A DNA stretch of 64,000 nt from Betaproteobacteria bacterium (GCA_025356445.1 JANXSZ010000016.1:49398-113397); one strand, 5' to 3'; shown: positions 1 to 9,404, counted from the stretch's first letter. Program-made: numbers and translations. Notes: generated by a model not told the origin, from the letters alone.

Positions 1-2
1 AG

Positions 3-1277
3 GGCGGGGCATTGGGGGGCACCTGCGTTAACGTGGGCTGCATCCCTAAAAAGCTCTACAGCTACGCCGCACATTACGCAGAAGCGTTTCACGAGGCTGC
101 CGGGTTTGGCTGGTCCATTCCTGCGCCGCCGCGTTTCAATTGGTCGGTGCTCAAGGCCAACCGCGCCACGGAAATCACCCGTTTGAACGGCGTTTACCAG
201 AATCTGCTGACCGGCGCGGGCGTGCAGCTCATCACCGGCTGGGCGACGCTGGTGGATGCGCACACCGTGGCGGTCAAAGGCGTCAAAGGTGCAGAGGGTC
301 AGCAGCGCTACAGCGCGAAAAACATCCTCATTGCCACCGGTGGCACCCCCAGCGTGCCTGACATCGCAGGGCGCGCGCTGGTCATCACCTCGAACGATCT
401 GTTTGATCTCGAACCGTTTCCTCAGCGCATGCTGGTGGTCGGTGGGGGCTACATCGCGTGCGAATTCGCGTCCATCTTCAACGGCCTCGGGTCGCAAGTC
501 ACGCAGCTTTACCGTGGCGAGCAGGTGCTGCGTGGGTTTGATGACGAGGTGCGCCACTTCCTCGCCGCTGAGGTGCGCAAAGCGGGTGTGGATTTGCGGT
601 TGCAGGCGGATGTGGCGAACATCACGCGCACAGCGCAAGGCCTGGTGGTGGCGCTGGAAGACGGCTCCACCGTAACTGTGGACGCGGTGCTCTACGCCAC
701 AGGCCGTGTGCCGCTGGTGGCTGGTCTGGGGCTTGAAGCTGTGGGTGTCAAACAGAGCAAAGATGGCGCGATCGAGGTGAACGCACAGTACCAAACCTCG
801 GTGCCGTCGATTTACGCGCTGGGCGATGTCACTGCCCGCATGCAACTGACCCCCGTGGCCTTGGGCGAGGCGATGCAGCTGGTCGATCACCTGTTTGGCA
901 GCGGGCACAAGCAGATGGCTTATGACTTCATCCCTACGGCAGTTTTTACCCACCCCAACATTGGCACTGTGGGTTTTGGCGAGGCCGAGGCGCGGGCCAA
1001 GTTCGGTCAGATTACCGTGTTCAAAAGTGAATTCAAAGCGCTGAAGCACACGCTGAGTGGCAGCACCGAGCGCACGCTGATGAAGCTGATTGTGGACACC
1101 GCCAGCGACCGCGTGGTGGGCTTGCACATGGTGGGGGCTGACGCGGGTGAGGTCGTACAGGGTTTTGCCGTAGCGATGAAGGCGGGCGCGACCAAGGCGG
1201 TGTTTGACAGCACCATTGGCATTCACCCCACCGCTGCGGAGGAATTTGTGACGATGCGGGTGCCTGTGGGAGGGTAG
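3..1277 (+). CDS. gor: Glutathione-disulfide reductase, 5' end outside window
   Basis: Flavoprotein that reduces oxidised glutathione with NADPH in the cytoplasm. About 424 residues are visible and the frame is open to the window edge, so the N-terminal FAD dinucleotide-binding segment is missing. The first codons encode the redox-active disulfide motif GGTCVNVGC, which normally sits about 40 residues in. A second Rossmann motif (VVGGGYIACEFA) is followed by YRGEQVLRGFD, whose arginines fit NADPH preference. ALGDVT contacts FAD, and HPTAAEEF near the C-terminus carries the catalytic His/Glu pair. The gene runs toward the two GST genes on the opposite strand. Family assignment is secure. Dihydrolipoamide dehydrogenase or mercuric reductase is less likely because of the CVNVGC context and the C-terminal HPT motif. 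Confidence 0.95.
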   Translation, partial: GGALGGTCVNVGCIPKKLYSYAAHYAEAFHEAAGFGWSIPAPPRFNWSVLKANRATEITRLNGVYQNLLTGAGVQLITGWATLVDAHTVAVKGVKGAEGQQRYSAKNILIATGGTPSVPDIAGRALVITSNDLFDLEPFPQRMLVVGGGYIACEFASIFNGLGSQVTQLYRGEQVLRGFDDEVRHFLAAEVRKAGVDLRLQADVANITRTAQGLVVALEDGSTVTVDAVLYATGRVPLVAGLGLEAVGVKQSKDGAIEVNAQYQTSVPSIYALGDVTARMQLTPVALGEAMQLVDHLFGSGHKQMAYDFIPTAVFTHPNIGTVGFGEAEARAKFGQITVFKSEFKALKHTLSGSTERTLMKLIVDTASDRVVGLHMVGADAGEVVQGFAVAMKAGATKAVFDSTIGIHPTAAEEFVTMRVPVGG

Positions 1278-1301
1278 CGGTACAGGGATGCTGTCGCTCT
1301 G

Positions 1302-1925
1302 CTACAGCACCTTTGCACTCGCCCGCAGCACCCAACTGTCCCGGTAGGCCTGCAAGTGCGGCATGCCCTCGTTGCCCGGCACGAACTTCATCAGCCCTCG
1401 GCCAAACTCCAGCGCGCAAAAGGTGGTGATGTCGGCGATGGTGAAGCGCTCGCCCGCCACGAACGGGCGGTGCGCCAGCTCACTGTCCAGCCAGCGTGCC
1501 ACCTCCCGCACCTTCTCGCCTTGGGACGCCCCGAAGTCGGGGAATTGAGGTTGCTCAATCGCTACAAAACCGGGGTGGGTGTGGCGGATGCAGTTGGCGA
1601 AGCCGCTGAACAAGTACAGCTCGATGCGGCGATCCGCCATTTCGATGAAGGCGCGCTCGGTGGCGTCCACGCCCATCAGGTTGATCTCGGGGTACATGCC
1701 TTCCAGGTAGGTGCAGATGGCACGGGTTTCGGTCAGGATGCGGCCATCGTCCAGCTCCAGCGCAGGCACTTTGGCCAGTGGATTCTTGGCGAGGAAGGCT
1801 TCGTCTTTGTGCGCATTGGCGGCGATGCTGACGGTGATTTCCTCCAGGCCTGTGATGCCTTTTTCAGCCAGAAAGATGCTGACGCGGCGCGGGCTGGGTG
1901 CGCGCGGAGAGGTGTAAAACTTCAT
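1302..1925 (-). CDS. Glutathione S-transferase family protein
   Basis: 207-residue cytosolic GST. The N-terminal thioredoxin-like domain (about 1-80) has SPRAPSPRR at the glutathione-activating end of strand 1, the cis-proline segment KVPAL and the TETRAI glutathione-binding turn. The rest is the all-helical C-terminal domain with the usual [10 protein letters not shown]-capping motif. Its ATG overlaps the TGA of the upstream GST gene by four bases (1922-1925), so the two are translationally coupled. It converges on glutathione reductase, which suggests a local glutathione-metabolism group. The electrophilic substrate cannot be read from sequence. Confidence 0.88.
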   Translation of the reverse strand: MKFYTSPRAPSPRRVSIFLAEKGITGLEEITVSIAANAHKDEAFLAKNPLAKVPALELDDGRILTETRAICTYLEGMYPEINLMGVDATERAFIEMADRRIELYLFSGFANCIRHTHPGFVAIEQPQFPDFGASQGEKVREVARWLDSELAHRPFVAGERFTIADITTFCALEFGRGLMKFVPGNEGMPHLQAYRDSWVLRASAKVL

Positions 1926-2620
1926 CGTGAACTCCCCATTTCCACCATCTTGCGGGCTTCTTCAGCGAATTGCTTGGCTTTGGCTTCGTCGTCCACCCGC
2001 ATGTTCAGGTTGGAAGGTGGCATCTCTATGCCCTTGAGCACCGCAGGGCGCGCGCGGATGGCATCTGTCCAGCGCTTGAGGTGAGGCATGTCGTCCATCG
2101 CCACGCCTGACCATTTGTGCGTGCGCACCCAGGCCCAGTTGGCGATGTCGGCGATCGAGTAATCGCCAGCAAGGTACTCATGGTCTTTCAGGTGACTGTC
2201 CATGACGCGGAACAGGCGCGTGCTTTCGCCTTGGTAGCGGTCAATCGCCGCTTGGATTTTTTCGGGAAAGTAGCGAAAGAACACGTTCGCTTGCCCCATC
2301 ATCGGCCCGATGCCTCCCATCTGGAACATCAGCCACTGGATGACTTGTGAACGGCCTTTGACGTCGGTAGGTATCAATTGCCCCGTTTTTTCAGCTAGGT
2401 AAATCAGGATGGCACCGGACTCGAACACCGCAAAGTCGTCCTCGGCTCGGTCGATGATGGCGGGGATGCGGCCGTTCGGGTTGATTTTCAAAAACCAGGG
2501 TTGCTTTTGTTCGCTGTCGGCGAACTTGAGTGCATGGACGGTGTAGGGCAGCGCCAACTCTTCCAGAGCGATAGATATTTTGTGGCCATTAGGCGTGGCG
2601 GCGGTGTAGAGGTCAATCAT
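1922..2620 (-). CDS. YfcG/YghU-like glutathione S-transferase
   Basis: 232 residues from the ATG at 2620. An upstream in-frame start at 2662 would add 14 residues with no family resemblance, so I prefer the shorter form. The N-terminus [11 protein letters not shown] has the Thr/Asn active-site arrangement of Nu-class GSTs such as E. coli YfcG, which act as glutathione-dependent disulfide reductases rather than classical transferases. The [11 protein letters not shown] cis-proline motif and the [12 protein letters not shown] glutathione-binding motif follow. First gene of a two-gene operon with the GST at 1302-1925. The YfcG-type role is inferred from these motifs. Confidence 0.87.
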   Translation of the reverse strand: MIDLYTAATPNGHKISIALEELALPYTVHALKFADSEQKQPWFLKINPNGRIPAIIDRAEDDFAVFESGAILIYLAEKTGQLIPTDVKGRSQVIQWLMFQMGGIGPMMGQANVFFRYFPEKIQAAIDRYQGESTRLFRVMDSHLKDHEYLAGDYSIADIANWAWVRTHKWSGVAMDDMPHLKRWTDAIRARPAVLKGIEMPPSNLNMRVDDEAKAKQFAEEARKMVEMGSSR

Positions 2621-2736
2621 GAGAGCCTTGTGGGGTGGATGCGCAGTGCGATGGCGCTGCAAGGGTAGGGCGGGTGCGGGTAAATCAGAGTAACTTCAGC
2701 GACTTTAATCCCCTGTGGGGCTTCTATCATTTGGGT

Positions 2737-4296
2737 ATGAACACTCTGCTCGACCACGAATTCGGCCTTATCCCCGACCTGATCCGCCAGCACGCCGCTG
2801 ACGCCCCTGACCGCACGGCGTTGGTGGAGGGCACGCGCCGCTTCAGTTACGCTGAATTGGACGCCCGGATGAACCGCGTGGCCAGTGCCTTGCAGCGCGA
2901 TGGCTTTCAACCTGGTGATGCGCTGGCCGTGTGTGCTGCCTCGTCACTGGAATATGTCGCCCTGTTCCTCGGCGCTCTGCGCGCCGGTGTGGTCGTGGCC
3001 CCCCTGGCCCCCAGTTCCACCACCGAGAGTTTGCACCGTATGGTGGGTGATGCCCGGGCGCGGCTGCTGTTCACCGATGCGTATGCGGTGGAGGCCGTTG
3101 GTCCGGTGTTCAAGAACCCTGGCCCCGGCGCTGTGCCGCTTACTGTTCCCCGTATTGCACTGGACGGCTCCGCTGTGGGCAGCCCCTTCGAGGCGTGGCT
3201 GGCCGCTCCAGGCGTGCAGCCTACCGCCGTCAACATCACGGCCAAGGATGCGTTCAACATCATTTATTCCTCAGGCACCACCGGTGAGCCCAAGGGCATC
3301 GTGCAGTCCCACGGGATGCGCTGGACGCATGTGCGGCGTGGCAGCACGTACAACTACACGGCCAGCACCGTCACCGTGTTGTCTACCCCGCTGTACTCCA
3401 ACACCACGCTGGTGGTGTTCTTCCCCACACTCAGTTTTGGGGGCTGCGTGGTGCTGATGCCCAAGTTCGATGCCATCGGCTATTTGCAACTGGCGCAGCA
3501 GCACCGTGCTACCCACACCATGCTGGTGCCCGTGCAGTACCAGCGGCTGATGGCGTTGCCTGAATTTGATAATTTTGATTTGTCCAGCTTCCAGGTCAAG
3601 TTCTCTACCAGTGCGCCGTTTGGCGCTGCGGTCAAGGCCGACGTGCTCAAGCGCTGGCCGGGTGGTTTGGTCGAGTTTTACGGTATGACCGAAGGCGGTG
3701 GAACCTGCATTCTGGATGCGCACCTTTACCCTGACAAACTGCACACCGTGGGCAAACCCGCTGAAGGCCATGACATCCGGTTGATCGATGAGGCGGGCCA
3801 AGAGGTGCCTGTGGGCGAAGCTGGTGAAGTGGTGGGGCATTCCGCTGGGATGATGACGGGTTACTACGGCCGCCCTGAGAAAACCCGTGAAGCCGAATGG
3901 TTTGACCCGCAAGGCAAGCGCTTCATCCGCACGGGCGACGTGGGGCGGTTTGACGCCGAAGGCTTCCTCACGCTGTTTGACCGCAAAAAGGACATGATCA
4001 TTTCGGGTGGATTCAACATCTACCCCAGTGATCTGGAAGCCGTGCTGAATGAACACCCTGCCGTGTTCGAAGTGGCTGTCGTCGGTGTGCCGTCCACCGA
4101 TTGGGGCGAAACCCCGGTGGCTTTTGTGGTGCGCCAACCCGATGACGAGACGCCGGCTTACAACCTGATGCAGTGGGTCAGTGCCCGCGTCGGTAAAACC
4201 CAGCGTCTGGCTGCGGTTCATTTTGTGGACGAGTTGCCCCGCAGCGCGATTGGCAAGGTGCTCAAACGTGAACTGCGTGACCGCCTGGCATCTTGA
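2737..4296 (+). CDS. Acyl-CoA synthetase / AMP-dependent ligase (class I)
   Basis: 519-residue ANL-superfamily enzyme that activates a carboxylic acid to its acyl-CoA via an acyl-AMP. Visible motifs are the P-loop IIYSSGTTGEPKG (about residues 175-190), the adenine-binding YGMTEGGG, the hinge and ATP-binding RTGDVGRFDAEGFLTLFDRKKDMI, and the C-terminal catalytic lysine region RSAIGKVLKRELR. The ATG at 2737 is chosen because the 34 residues upstream (from 2635) lie in GST promoter DNA and do not resemble the family. It is divergent from the GST pair. The substrate is not assignable; a medium- or long-chain fatty or aryl acid is likely. Confidence 0.88.
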   Translation: MNTLLDHEFGLIPDLIRQHAADAPDRTALVEGTRRFSYAELDARMNRVASALQRDGFQPGDALAVCAASSLEYVALFLGALRAGVVVAPLAPSSTTESLHRMVGDARARLLFTDAYAVEAVGPVFKNPGPGAVPLTVPRIALDGSAVGSPFEAWLAAPGVQPTAVNITAKDAFNIIYSSGTTGEPKGIVQSHGMRWTHVRRGSTYNYTASTVTVLSTPLYSNTTLVVFFPTLSFGGCVVLMPKFDAIGYLQLAQQHRATHTMLVPVQYQRLMALPEFDNFDLSSFQVKFSTSAPFGAAVKADVLKRWPGGLVEFYGMTEGGGTCILDAHLYPDKLHTVGKPAEGHDIRLIDEAGQEVPVGEAGEVVGHSAGMMTGYYGRPEKTREAEWFDPQGKRFIRTGDVGRFDAEGFLTLFDRKKDMIISGGFNIYPSDLEAVLNEHPAVFEVAVVGVPSTDWGETPVAFVVRQPDDETPAYNLMQWVSARVGKTQRLAAVHFVDELPRSAIGKVLKRELRDRLAS

Positions 4297-4298
4297 TT

Positions 4299-4366
4299 GC
4301 TATTGAAAATATAGCTATTGAAGACCGTCAGTATTGCTCAATTTGCATTTTTAACTTGAAATTAAC
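4299..4366 (+). repeat. Dispersed 65-bp repeat, copy A (intergenic)
   Basis: Starts with an imperfect palindrome GCTATTGAAAATATAGCT (4299-4316) and ends in a T-rich tail at about 4348-4366. The 18-base head matches the copy inside the TetR gene at 30025 and the copy inside the srkA-like gene at 26916 at 14 of 18 positions each. This copy lies between the acyl-CoA synthetase and AMP nucleosidase genes. Confidence 0.5.
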
Positions 4367-4434
4367 GGTGTAGCGGCCGTTGTAACAAGCCCCTAGGTTG
4401 CCTCCGGGGTGCGCTGGCGTTGCACAATGCTGCC

Positions 4435-5967
4435 ATGCCCTATCTTCCTGCGTTTCTTGCCCCTACCCGTCACACCGATCCGGCCACCGCGTTGGCCCAG
4501 GTTCGCCAGATTTACGATGCCAGCATTGCCCATTTGCGCGAAGCCATGCATGCCTTTGTGGCTGGCGATGCCGCTGCCGGTTCGACCCAAGAGGGCACAC
4601 ACAGCACCCTGCGTAAAACCCGGGCTTGCTACCCGTTTGTGCGCTTGCATACCGACACCGTGTCGCGCACAGCTTTGGCGTCAGCCGATGGCGCGCTCAA
4701 GAGTTTTGGTTTCGTCGCTGGCCCTGGCCGTTATGAAACCACGCTGACGCGGCCTGATTTGTACGGCCAGTACTATCTGGAGCAGTTCCGCTTACTGCTG
4801 CAAAACCATGGTGTGGCACTGGAAGTGGGCACCAGCTCACAGCCTATCCCGGTGCATTTCTCGTTTGCTGAGCATGACCACATTGAAGGCAGCATGACGG
4901 CCCAGCGCCGTACGCTGATGCGCGATGTGTTTGATTTACCCGATCTGGCCGCGATGGACGATGGCATTGCCAACGGTACTTTCCAGGCCCGCCCCGGCGA
5001 ACCGCAACCTCTTTCGCTGTTCACCGCGCCCCGGGTGGACTATTCGCTGCACCGCCTGCGCCACTACACCGGCACCGCGCCCGAGTGGTTTCAAAACTTT
5101 GTGCTGTTCACCAACTACCAGTTTTATATCGACGAATTCGTGCGCCTGGGTCATGAAGCCATGTCCGATGCGGGCAGTGAGTACATCGCCTTCATCGAAC
5201 CCGGCAATGTGGTTACGCGCCGTGCCGGTTTTGCGCCACAACCGGGCGATGCCCTGGGTGTGCCGCCGCCACGCCTGCCGCAAATGCCCGGCTACCACCT
5301 TGTGCGCTCGGACGGGAGCGGCATCACCATGGTCAACATCGGTGTTGGGCCAGCGAACGCCAAAACCATCACCGACCACATTGCGGTGCTGCGCCCCCAT
5401 GCCTGGGTGATGCTGGGCCACTGCGCAGGCTTGCGCAACAGCCAGCAGCTGGGCGACTACGTGCTGGCCCATGGCTATGTGCGCGAAGACCATGTGCTCG
5501 ACGAAGAGCTGCCACTGTGGGTGCCCATCCCTGCGCTGGCAGAAATCCAGGTTGCACTGGAGCAAGCGGTGGCTGAAGTCACACAAAAGCACGGTGCTGA
5601 GTTGAAAGACATCATGCGCACGGGCACTGTGGCCAGTACCGACAACCGCAACTGGGAGCTGTTGCCCGACAACACTCCCCAGCGCCGTTTCAGCCAAAGC
5701 CGTGCCGTGGCGCTGGACATGGAAAGCGCCACCATCGCCGCCAATGGTTTTCGCTTCCGCGTGCCCTACGGCACTCTGCTGTGTGTGAGCGACAAGCCGC
5801 TGCACGGTGAAATCAAACTGCCGGGCATGGCCAACCATTTTTACCGCGAACGCGTAGACCAGCACTTGCGCATTGGTATGCGCGCGATGGAGATGCTGCG
5901 TGAGCAGGGTGTTGACCAGTTGCACAGCCGCAAGCTGCGCAGTTTTGCAGAAGTGGCGTTCCAGTGA
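4435..5967 (+). CDS. amn: AMP nucleosidase
   Basis: 510 residues; hydrolyses AMP to adenine and ribose 5-phosphate, adjusting the adenylate pool. It has the long N-terminal AMP-nucleosidase regulatory domain followed by a C-terminal nucleoside-phosphorylase-like domain with the substrate-binding segment ALDMESATIAANGFRFRVP and the catalytic-region LCVSDKPLHGE. E. coli Amn is 484 residues, so this is slightly longer. ATG at 4435 is preferred over an in-frame TTG at 4420. Single-gene unit between a dispersed repeat and a diguanylate cyclase gene. High confidence. Confidence 0.93.
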   Translation: MPYLPAFLAPTRHTDPATALAQVRQIYDASIAHLREAMHAFVAGDAAAGSTQEGTHSTLRKTRACYPFVRLHTDTVSRTALASADGALKSFGFVAGPGRYETTLTRPDLYGQYYLEQFRLLLQNHGVALEVGTSSQPIPVHFSFAEHDHIEGSMTAQRRTLMRDVFDLPDLAAMDDGIANGTFQARPGEPQPLSLFTAPRVDYSLHRLRHYTGTAPEWFQNFVLFTNYQFYIDEFVRLGHEAMSDAGSEYIAFIEPGNVVTRRAGFAPQPGDALGVPPPRLPQMPGYHLVRSDGSGITMVNIGVGPANAKTITDHIAVLRPHAWVMLGHCAGLRNSQQLGDYVLAHGYVREDHVLDEELPLWVPIPALAEIQVALEQAVAEVTQKHGAELKDIMRTGTVASTDNRNWELLPDNTPQRRFSQSRAVALDMESATIAANGFRFRVPYGTLLCVSDKPLHGEIKLPGMANHFYRERVDQHLRIGMRAMEMLREQGVDQLHSRKLRSFAEVAFQ

Positions 5968-6027
5968 TCGGCTGAATCGTCTCATTACCTTCCTCGTTAA
6001 CCTTTACCGTCAAGCTTCGCTCACTTC

Positions 6028-7164
6028 ATGCAGTTCCACGCGCCCACTCTGCTGGCGATGACCACCGTCAATTTGCTGACGGTGTCGCTGGCGCTGCCCC
6101 TGCTGATGGGCCGTGGCGTCAGCAAGGCGGCACGTTTCAGCCAAGGCAGCCTGATGGCGCAGATGCTGGCGTGGGTGTTTTTGGTGGCATCCGATTACTG
6201 GTTTGACCATGCCTTTTCGGTCGTGTCCATGGTGTTCATGTCGCTCACTCAGGGCCTGCTGTTCAACGCGCTGAGCGGGTGGCTGGGGCGACGGCCCGGT
6301 GGGCGTTGCTTGCAAGTGCTGATGGTGCTGATGCCGCTGGGCTATGGCCTGGGCTTTGACAGCTATGCCTTCCGCGTGGGCTGGGCTAACTATTTGCTGG
6401 CTGCTCAAATGCTGATCGTTGCCCGTGCTACGTTGTATCCCCACCGTCTGGCGGGGCGGCGCTGGCGCTGGTTGCTGTTGGTCTGCATGGTGATGATGGC
6501 TGTATTTACGGCCGCCCGGGGTACCTTGGGGGCGTTTTACACCCCGTCATACCCCAGCTTTGGCGCGCTGCACCCGGTCAATTTGGCGGCACTGTTGGCC
6601 ACCAACATCACCATGGTGGTGTGCACGCTGTCTGCGATGGTGGCATGGCGGGAAGAGGTTGAAATGCGCCTGAGCAATTTGGCGATGGTGGACGTGCTGA
6701 CTTCTCTGCTCAACCGCCGTGGCTTCACTGCCCGTGCCGAAGCCATGCTGGCCCAAGCCCGCCGGTATCCCGTACCCATGGTTGCGATGATGCTGGACAT
6801 TGATTTCTTCAAGCAAATCAACGACACCCACGGCCACGAAGTGGGCGACCGGGCTTTGCAGCTGTTCGCCAGGCTGTTGTCTGAAAACCAACGTGCAGGC
6901 GGTTTGGTCGGGCGTTTGGGCGGTGAAGAGTTTTGTGTGCTGCTACCCCATGCCGACGTGGCCGCCGCGCTGGTGGTGGATGGCCGCTTGCGCGAAAAAC
7001 TGCGTGGCACGTCGATGGCCGAGCTAGGTTTTTCGATGGACTACAGCGCCGGAATGGCGGTACTCACCCCTGATGACACGGCGCTGGCCCTGCTTTTGGC
7101 CCGGGCCGACAAAGCGCTGTACCAAGCCAAGGCGCAGGGGCGGGGGCGGTTGCTGCAGGGCTAA
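6028..7164 (+). CDS. Membrane diguanylate cyclase (GGDEF)
   Basis: 378 residues. The N-terminal half (about 1-210) is a run of hydrophobic segments, about six likely membrane helices, with no recognisable extracellular sensor. The C-terminal GGDEF domain has DVLTSLLNRRGF, the metal-binding DIDFFKQINDTHGH and the active-site loop GGEEF (about residues 298-302), so it should make cyclic di-GMP from two GTP. The inhibitory I-site would be RxxD five residues before GGEEF. Here that position reads RAGG, so product inhibition is probably lost. Stand-alone gene 60 bp after amn. Confidence 0.9.
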   Translation: MQFHAPTLLAMTTVNLLTVSLALPLLMGRGVSKAARFSQGSLMAQMLAWVFLVASDYWFDHAFSVVSMVFMSLTQGLLFNALSGWLGRRPGGRCLQVLMVLMPLGYGLGFDSYAFRVGWANYLLAAQMLIVARATLYPHRLAGRRWRWLLLVCMVMMAVFTAARGTLGAFYTPSYPSFGALHPVNLAALLATNITMVVCTLSAMVAWREEVEMRLSNLAMVDVLTSLLNRRGFTARAEAMLAQARRYPVPMVAMMLDIDFFKQINDTHGHEVGDRALQLFARLLSENQRAGGLVGRLGGEEFCVLLPHADVAAALVVDGRLREKLRGTSMAELGFSMDYSAGMAVLTPDDTALALLLARADKALYQAKAQGRGRLLQG

Positions 7165-7194
7165 AAGAAGGCTTTAGGAGGTGTACAGGGTAGG

Positions 7195-7221
7195 GTGTTA
7201 CTTGGTAAAATTAGGTAATAC
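7195..7221. promoter_or_regulatory. Inverted repeat, candidate VapB-type operator
   Basis: GTGTTACTT (7195-7203) and AGGTAATAC (7213-7221) form an imperfect inverted repeat, 7 of 9 pairs, centred about 35 bp before the antitoxin ATG. AbrB-type antitoxins normally repress their own operon through such repeats. Assignment rests on position and symmetry only. Confidence 0.45.
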
Positions 7222-7242
7222 TTATTTTTAAAGCACCATACT

Positions 7243-7479
7243 ATGCCAACTGCATTGACTGTTAAAGGCCAAGTCACCTTGCCCAAACACATTCGGGACG
7301 CGCTGGGATTGCACCCCGGTTCACTGCTGGATTTTGCGGTTAATCAAGAGGGGGATGTGGTAATTCAACGCGCTGACCGTGTTGTACCTGATGCCGTGAA
7401 TGATCGCTTTGAGGCGGCGCGGGGTCGCGCCGATGTTCCTTGGCGCACTGATGACTTGATGGCCTTGCTGCGAGGCTAA
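7243..7479 (+). CDS. AbrB/SpoVT-type antitoxin (VapB-like)
   Basis: 78 residues with an N-terminal swapped-hairpin AbrB DNA-binding domain (ALTVKGQVTLPKHIRDALGL, then GSLLDF...GDVVIQR). The C-terminal 30 residues (RFEAARGRADVPWRTDDLMA) fit the toxin-wrapping tail of VapB antitoxins. It ends five bases before the PIN-domain gene at 7485, the usual antitoxin-first arrangement. Expected to neutralise the toxin and repress the operon. Confidence 0.85.
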   Translation: MPTALTVKGQVTLPKHIRDALGLHPGSLLDFAVNQEGDVVIQRADRVVPDAVNDRFEAARGRADVPWRTDDLMALLRG

Positions 7480-7484
7480 CTACC

Positions 7485-7892
7485 ATGTTGCTGGTAGATA
7501 CCAACGTACTGGTGGATGTGTTGGAGAACGATCCCGTCTGGACAGATTGGTCGGTGGCTCAATTGCGAGCGCAGTCGCGGTTGCATCCACTGGTCATCAA
7601 CGATATTATTTATGCGGAGTTGTCGCTGACTTTTTCCACTGTGGAAGCCTTGGATCAGGTTTTGGTCGATTTGCAGATTGGCTTCGATACGTTGCCTAAA
7701 CCCGCGTTATTTTTGGCCGGTAAAGCTTTTGTGGCTTACCGTCGCTCAGGTGGTACCAAGCACAATGTGCTGCCTGATTTTTTCATTGGTGCCCATGCTG
7801 CGGTACGCAGTCTGCCCTTGCTGACCCGTGATGTCCAGCGCTACCGCACCTATTTTCCCAGCGTTAAGCTGATTTCGCCTGAGCCGCACTGA
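7485..7892 (+). CDS. PIN-domain ribonuclease toxin (VapC-like)
   Basis: 135 residues. The four acidic residues that bind the catalytic metal are present: Asp5 in VDTNVLVD, Glu45 in YAELSL, Asp98 in LPDFFIGAHA and Asp116 in LTRDVQRY. VapC toxins cleave tRNA or rRNA when released from the antitoxin; the target here is unknown. The gene follows the antitoxin by five bases. The full acidic set suggests an active toxin rather than a decayed one. Confidence 0.87.
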   Translation: MLLVDTNVLVDVLENDPVWTDWSVAQLRAQSRLHPLVINDIIYAELSLTFSTVEALDQVLVDLQIGFDTLPKPALFLAGKAFVAYRRSGGTKHNVLPDFFIGAHAAVRSLPLLTRDVQRYRTYFPSVKLISPEPH

Positions 7893-7907
7893 GTGTTTGT
7901 GCCGCGC

Positions 7908-8753
7908 TTAAGCACGTTCCGCCATGTGTTCCCCCAAGCGCACTGGCTTGGCCGCGGCCCAGTCGGGGTTGAAGCGCAGGGTTTGCTCTGGCCACAGCAG
8001 TACCACGGTCGATCCAAGCAAAAACCGACCCATCTCTTCGCCCTGCTTTAATACGATGCTCTGATTGTCATAGCGCCATTCCCGGGTGGTCGGTAAGCGT
8101 GGTGGGTTCACCAAGCCGTGCCAAGCCGTCGCCATGCTGCCCACAATCGTCGCACCCACCAGCACCAGCACAAACGGGCCGTAGGCGGAGTCAAACGCAC
8201 ACACCACCCGTTCGTTGCGGGCAAACAGGCCCGGTACGCCTCGCGCGGTCGTTGGATTGACCGAAAACAGCGCACCCGGTACGTAAATCATGCGGCGCAA
8301 CTGGCCTTCGCAGGGCATGTGGATGCGGTGGTAGTCGCGGGGGCTGAGGTAAATCGTGGCAAAACTGCCGTCGGTGAACTGTGCCGCCAGTGCCGCATCG
8401 CCGCCCACCAGCGCTTGTGTGCTGTAGCTGTGGCCTTTGGCCTGGAAGACCTGATCGCGTTCAATAGCCCCAAACTGGCTGATGGCCCCGTCCACCGGAC
8501 ACACCCAAGGTGCATCGGCCAGCGGACGGGCGTCGGCCCGCAGGGCGCGGGTGAAAAAGCTGTTGAAACTGTCGTAACTCTCGACACGTGGGTCTGCCGC
8601 CTCAGCCATGTTCACGCTGTAGCGCTTGATGAACCAGCGGATGAGGCTATGCGTCTTTTCCCCCCGCTGGCCGTTGGCGACGAAGCCTGCAAACTGGGTG
8701 AGTGCCTGTTTGGGCAGCAGGTACTGGGGCAGGACGGCTAGGCGGTCAGACAT
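7908..8753 (-). CDS. psd: Phosphatidylserine decarboxylase proenzyme
   Basis: 281 residues. Converts phosphatidylserine to phosphatidylethanolamine at the inner membrane. The self-cleavage motif LGST is at residues 246-249, so cleavage between Gly247 and Ser248 would create the pyruvoyl alpha chain of about 34 residues. Asp in VCPVDGAISQFG and His in SPRDYHRIHMP correspond to the autoprocessing triad. Length and motif order match the bacterial type I enzymes. Followed closely by the convergent VapC gene; the RutE-like gene lies 24 bp upstream on the same strand. Confidence 0.95.
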   Translation of the reverse strand: MSDRLAVLPQYLLPKQALTQFAGFVANGQRGEKTHSLIRWFIKRYSVNMAEAADPRVESYDSFNSFFTRALRADARPLADAPWVCPVDGAISQFGAIERDQVFQAKGHSYSTQALVGGDAALAAQFTDGSFATIYLSPRDYHRIHMPCEGQLRRMIYVPGALFSVNPTTARGVPGLFARNERVVCAFDSAYGPFVLVLVGATIVGSMATAWHGLVNPPRLPTTREWRYDNQSIVLKQGEEMGRFLLGSTVVLLWPEQTLRFNPDWAAAKPVRLGEHMAERA

Positions 8754-8777
8754 GGTTCAGGCGCGAGACAAGGCCGC

Positions 8778-9368
8778 TCAGAGGATTTGCGTGGCCACGT
8801 CAAACGCCAAGCGTGGGCCACGTGGGTAGTTACCCGACGCGTCGCCGTAGCCCAGGTTGACGAGGAAATTGGCTTTAAAGCGGCCATCAGGGAAGAATTC
8901 CGCATCGACTTTGGCAGCGTCAAAGCCGCTCATGGCGCCACAGTCCAAGCCCAGTAAGCGGGCGGCGATCATCAAATACGCACCTTGCAGGCTGCTGTTG
9001 CGCGCTGCAGTCGCTTCAGACAGGGCCGCATTGCTCTCGAACATGGGCTTGGCGTTCATCGCCGTGAACTGCGTGGGCAGGTGCTCGTAAAACTGGCTGT
9101 CGGCGGCGACGATCACCGTCAGCGGTGCGGCCATGGTTTTGTCCACGTTGCCACCGGCCAAGGCGGGCTTCAGGCGGGCTTTGGCTTCGGCACTGCGCAC
9201 GAAGATGAAGCGGCCAGGCTGTGCGTTCATGGAGGTTGGTCCCCATTTGGCGAGGTCATACAGCTGGCGCAGGGTATCGTCGCTGACGGGTTGGTCGGTG
9301 AATTTGTTGAACGTGCGGGCGTTGGTGAATGCGAGATCAAGCGAGGCGATGGGTGCAGCGATGGTCAT
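8778..9368 (-). CDS. rutE: RutE-like malonic semialdehyde reductase / nitroreductase
   Basis: 196 residues, the length of E. coli RutE, with the flavin-binding nitroreductase fold: ARTFNKFTDQPVSDDTLRQLYDLAKWGPTS... near the N-terminus and GLDCGAMSGFDAAKVDAEFF toward the C-terminus. RutE reduces malonic semialdehyde to 3-hydroxypropionate in pyrimidine breakdown. No other rut gene is visible here, so the role could be a more general NAD(P)H:FMN aldehyde or quinone reductase. Same strand and only 24 bp from psd. Confidence 0.75.
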   Translation of the reverse strand: MTIAAPIASLDLAFTNARTFNKFTDQPVSDDTLRQLYDLAKWGPTSMNAQPGRFIFVRSAEAKARLKPALAGGNVDKTMAAPLTVIVAADSQFYEHLPTQFTAMNAKPMFESNAALSEATAARNSSLQGAYLMIAARLLGLDCGAMSGFDAAKVDAEFFPDGRFKANFLVNLGYGDASGNYPRGPRLAFDVATQIL

Positions 9369-9404
9369 GGGGCGTCCAGTAGGGCAGGGTAAAAGTCCGA
9401 TAGT

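Noticed and set aside
3271..4221. 316-codon open frame on the minus strand
   Set aside because: Antisense to the acyl-CoA synthetase, no motif.
4936..5985. 349-codon open frame on the minus strand
   Set aside because: Antisense to AMP nucleosidase, His/Val/Gln-rich, no motif.
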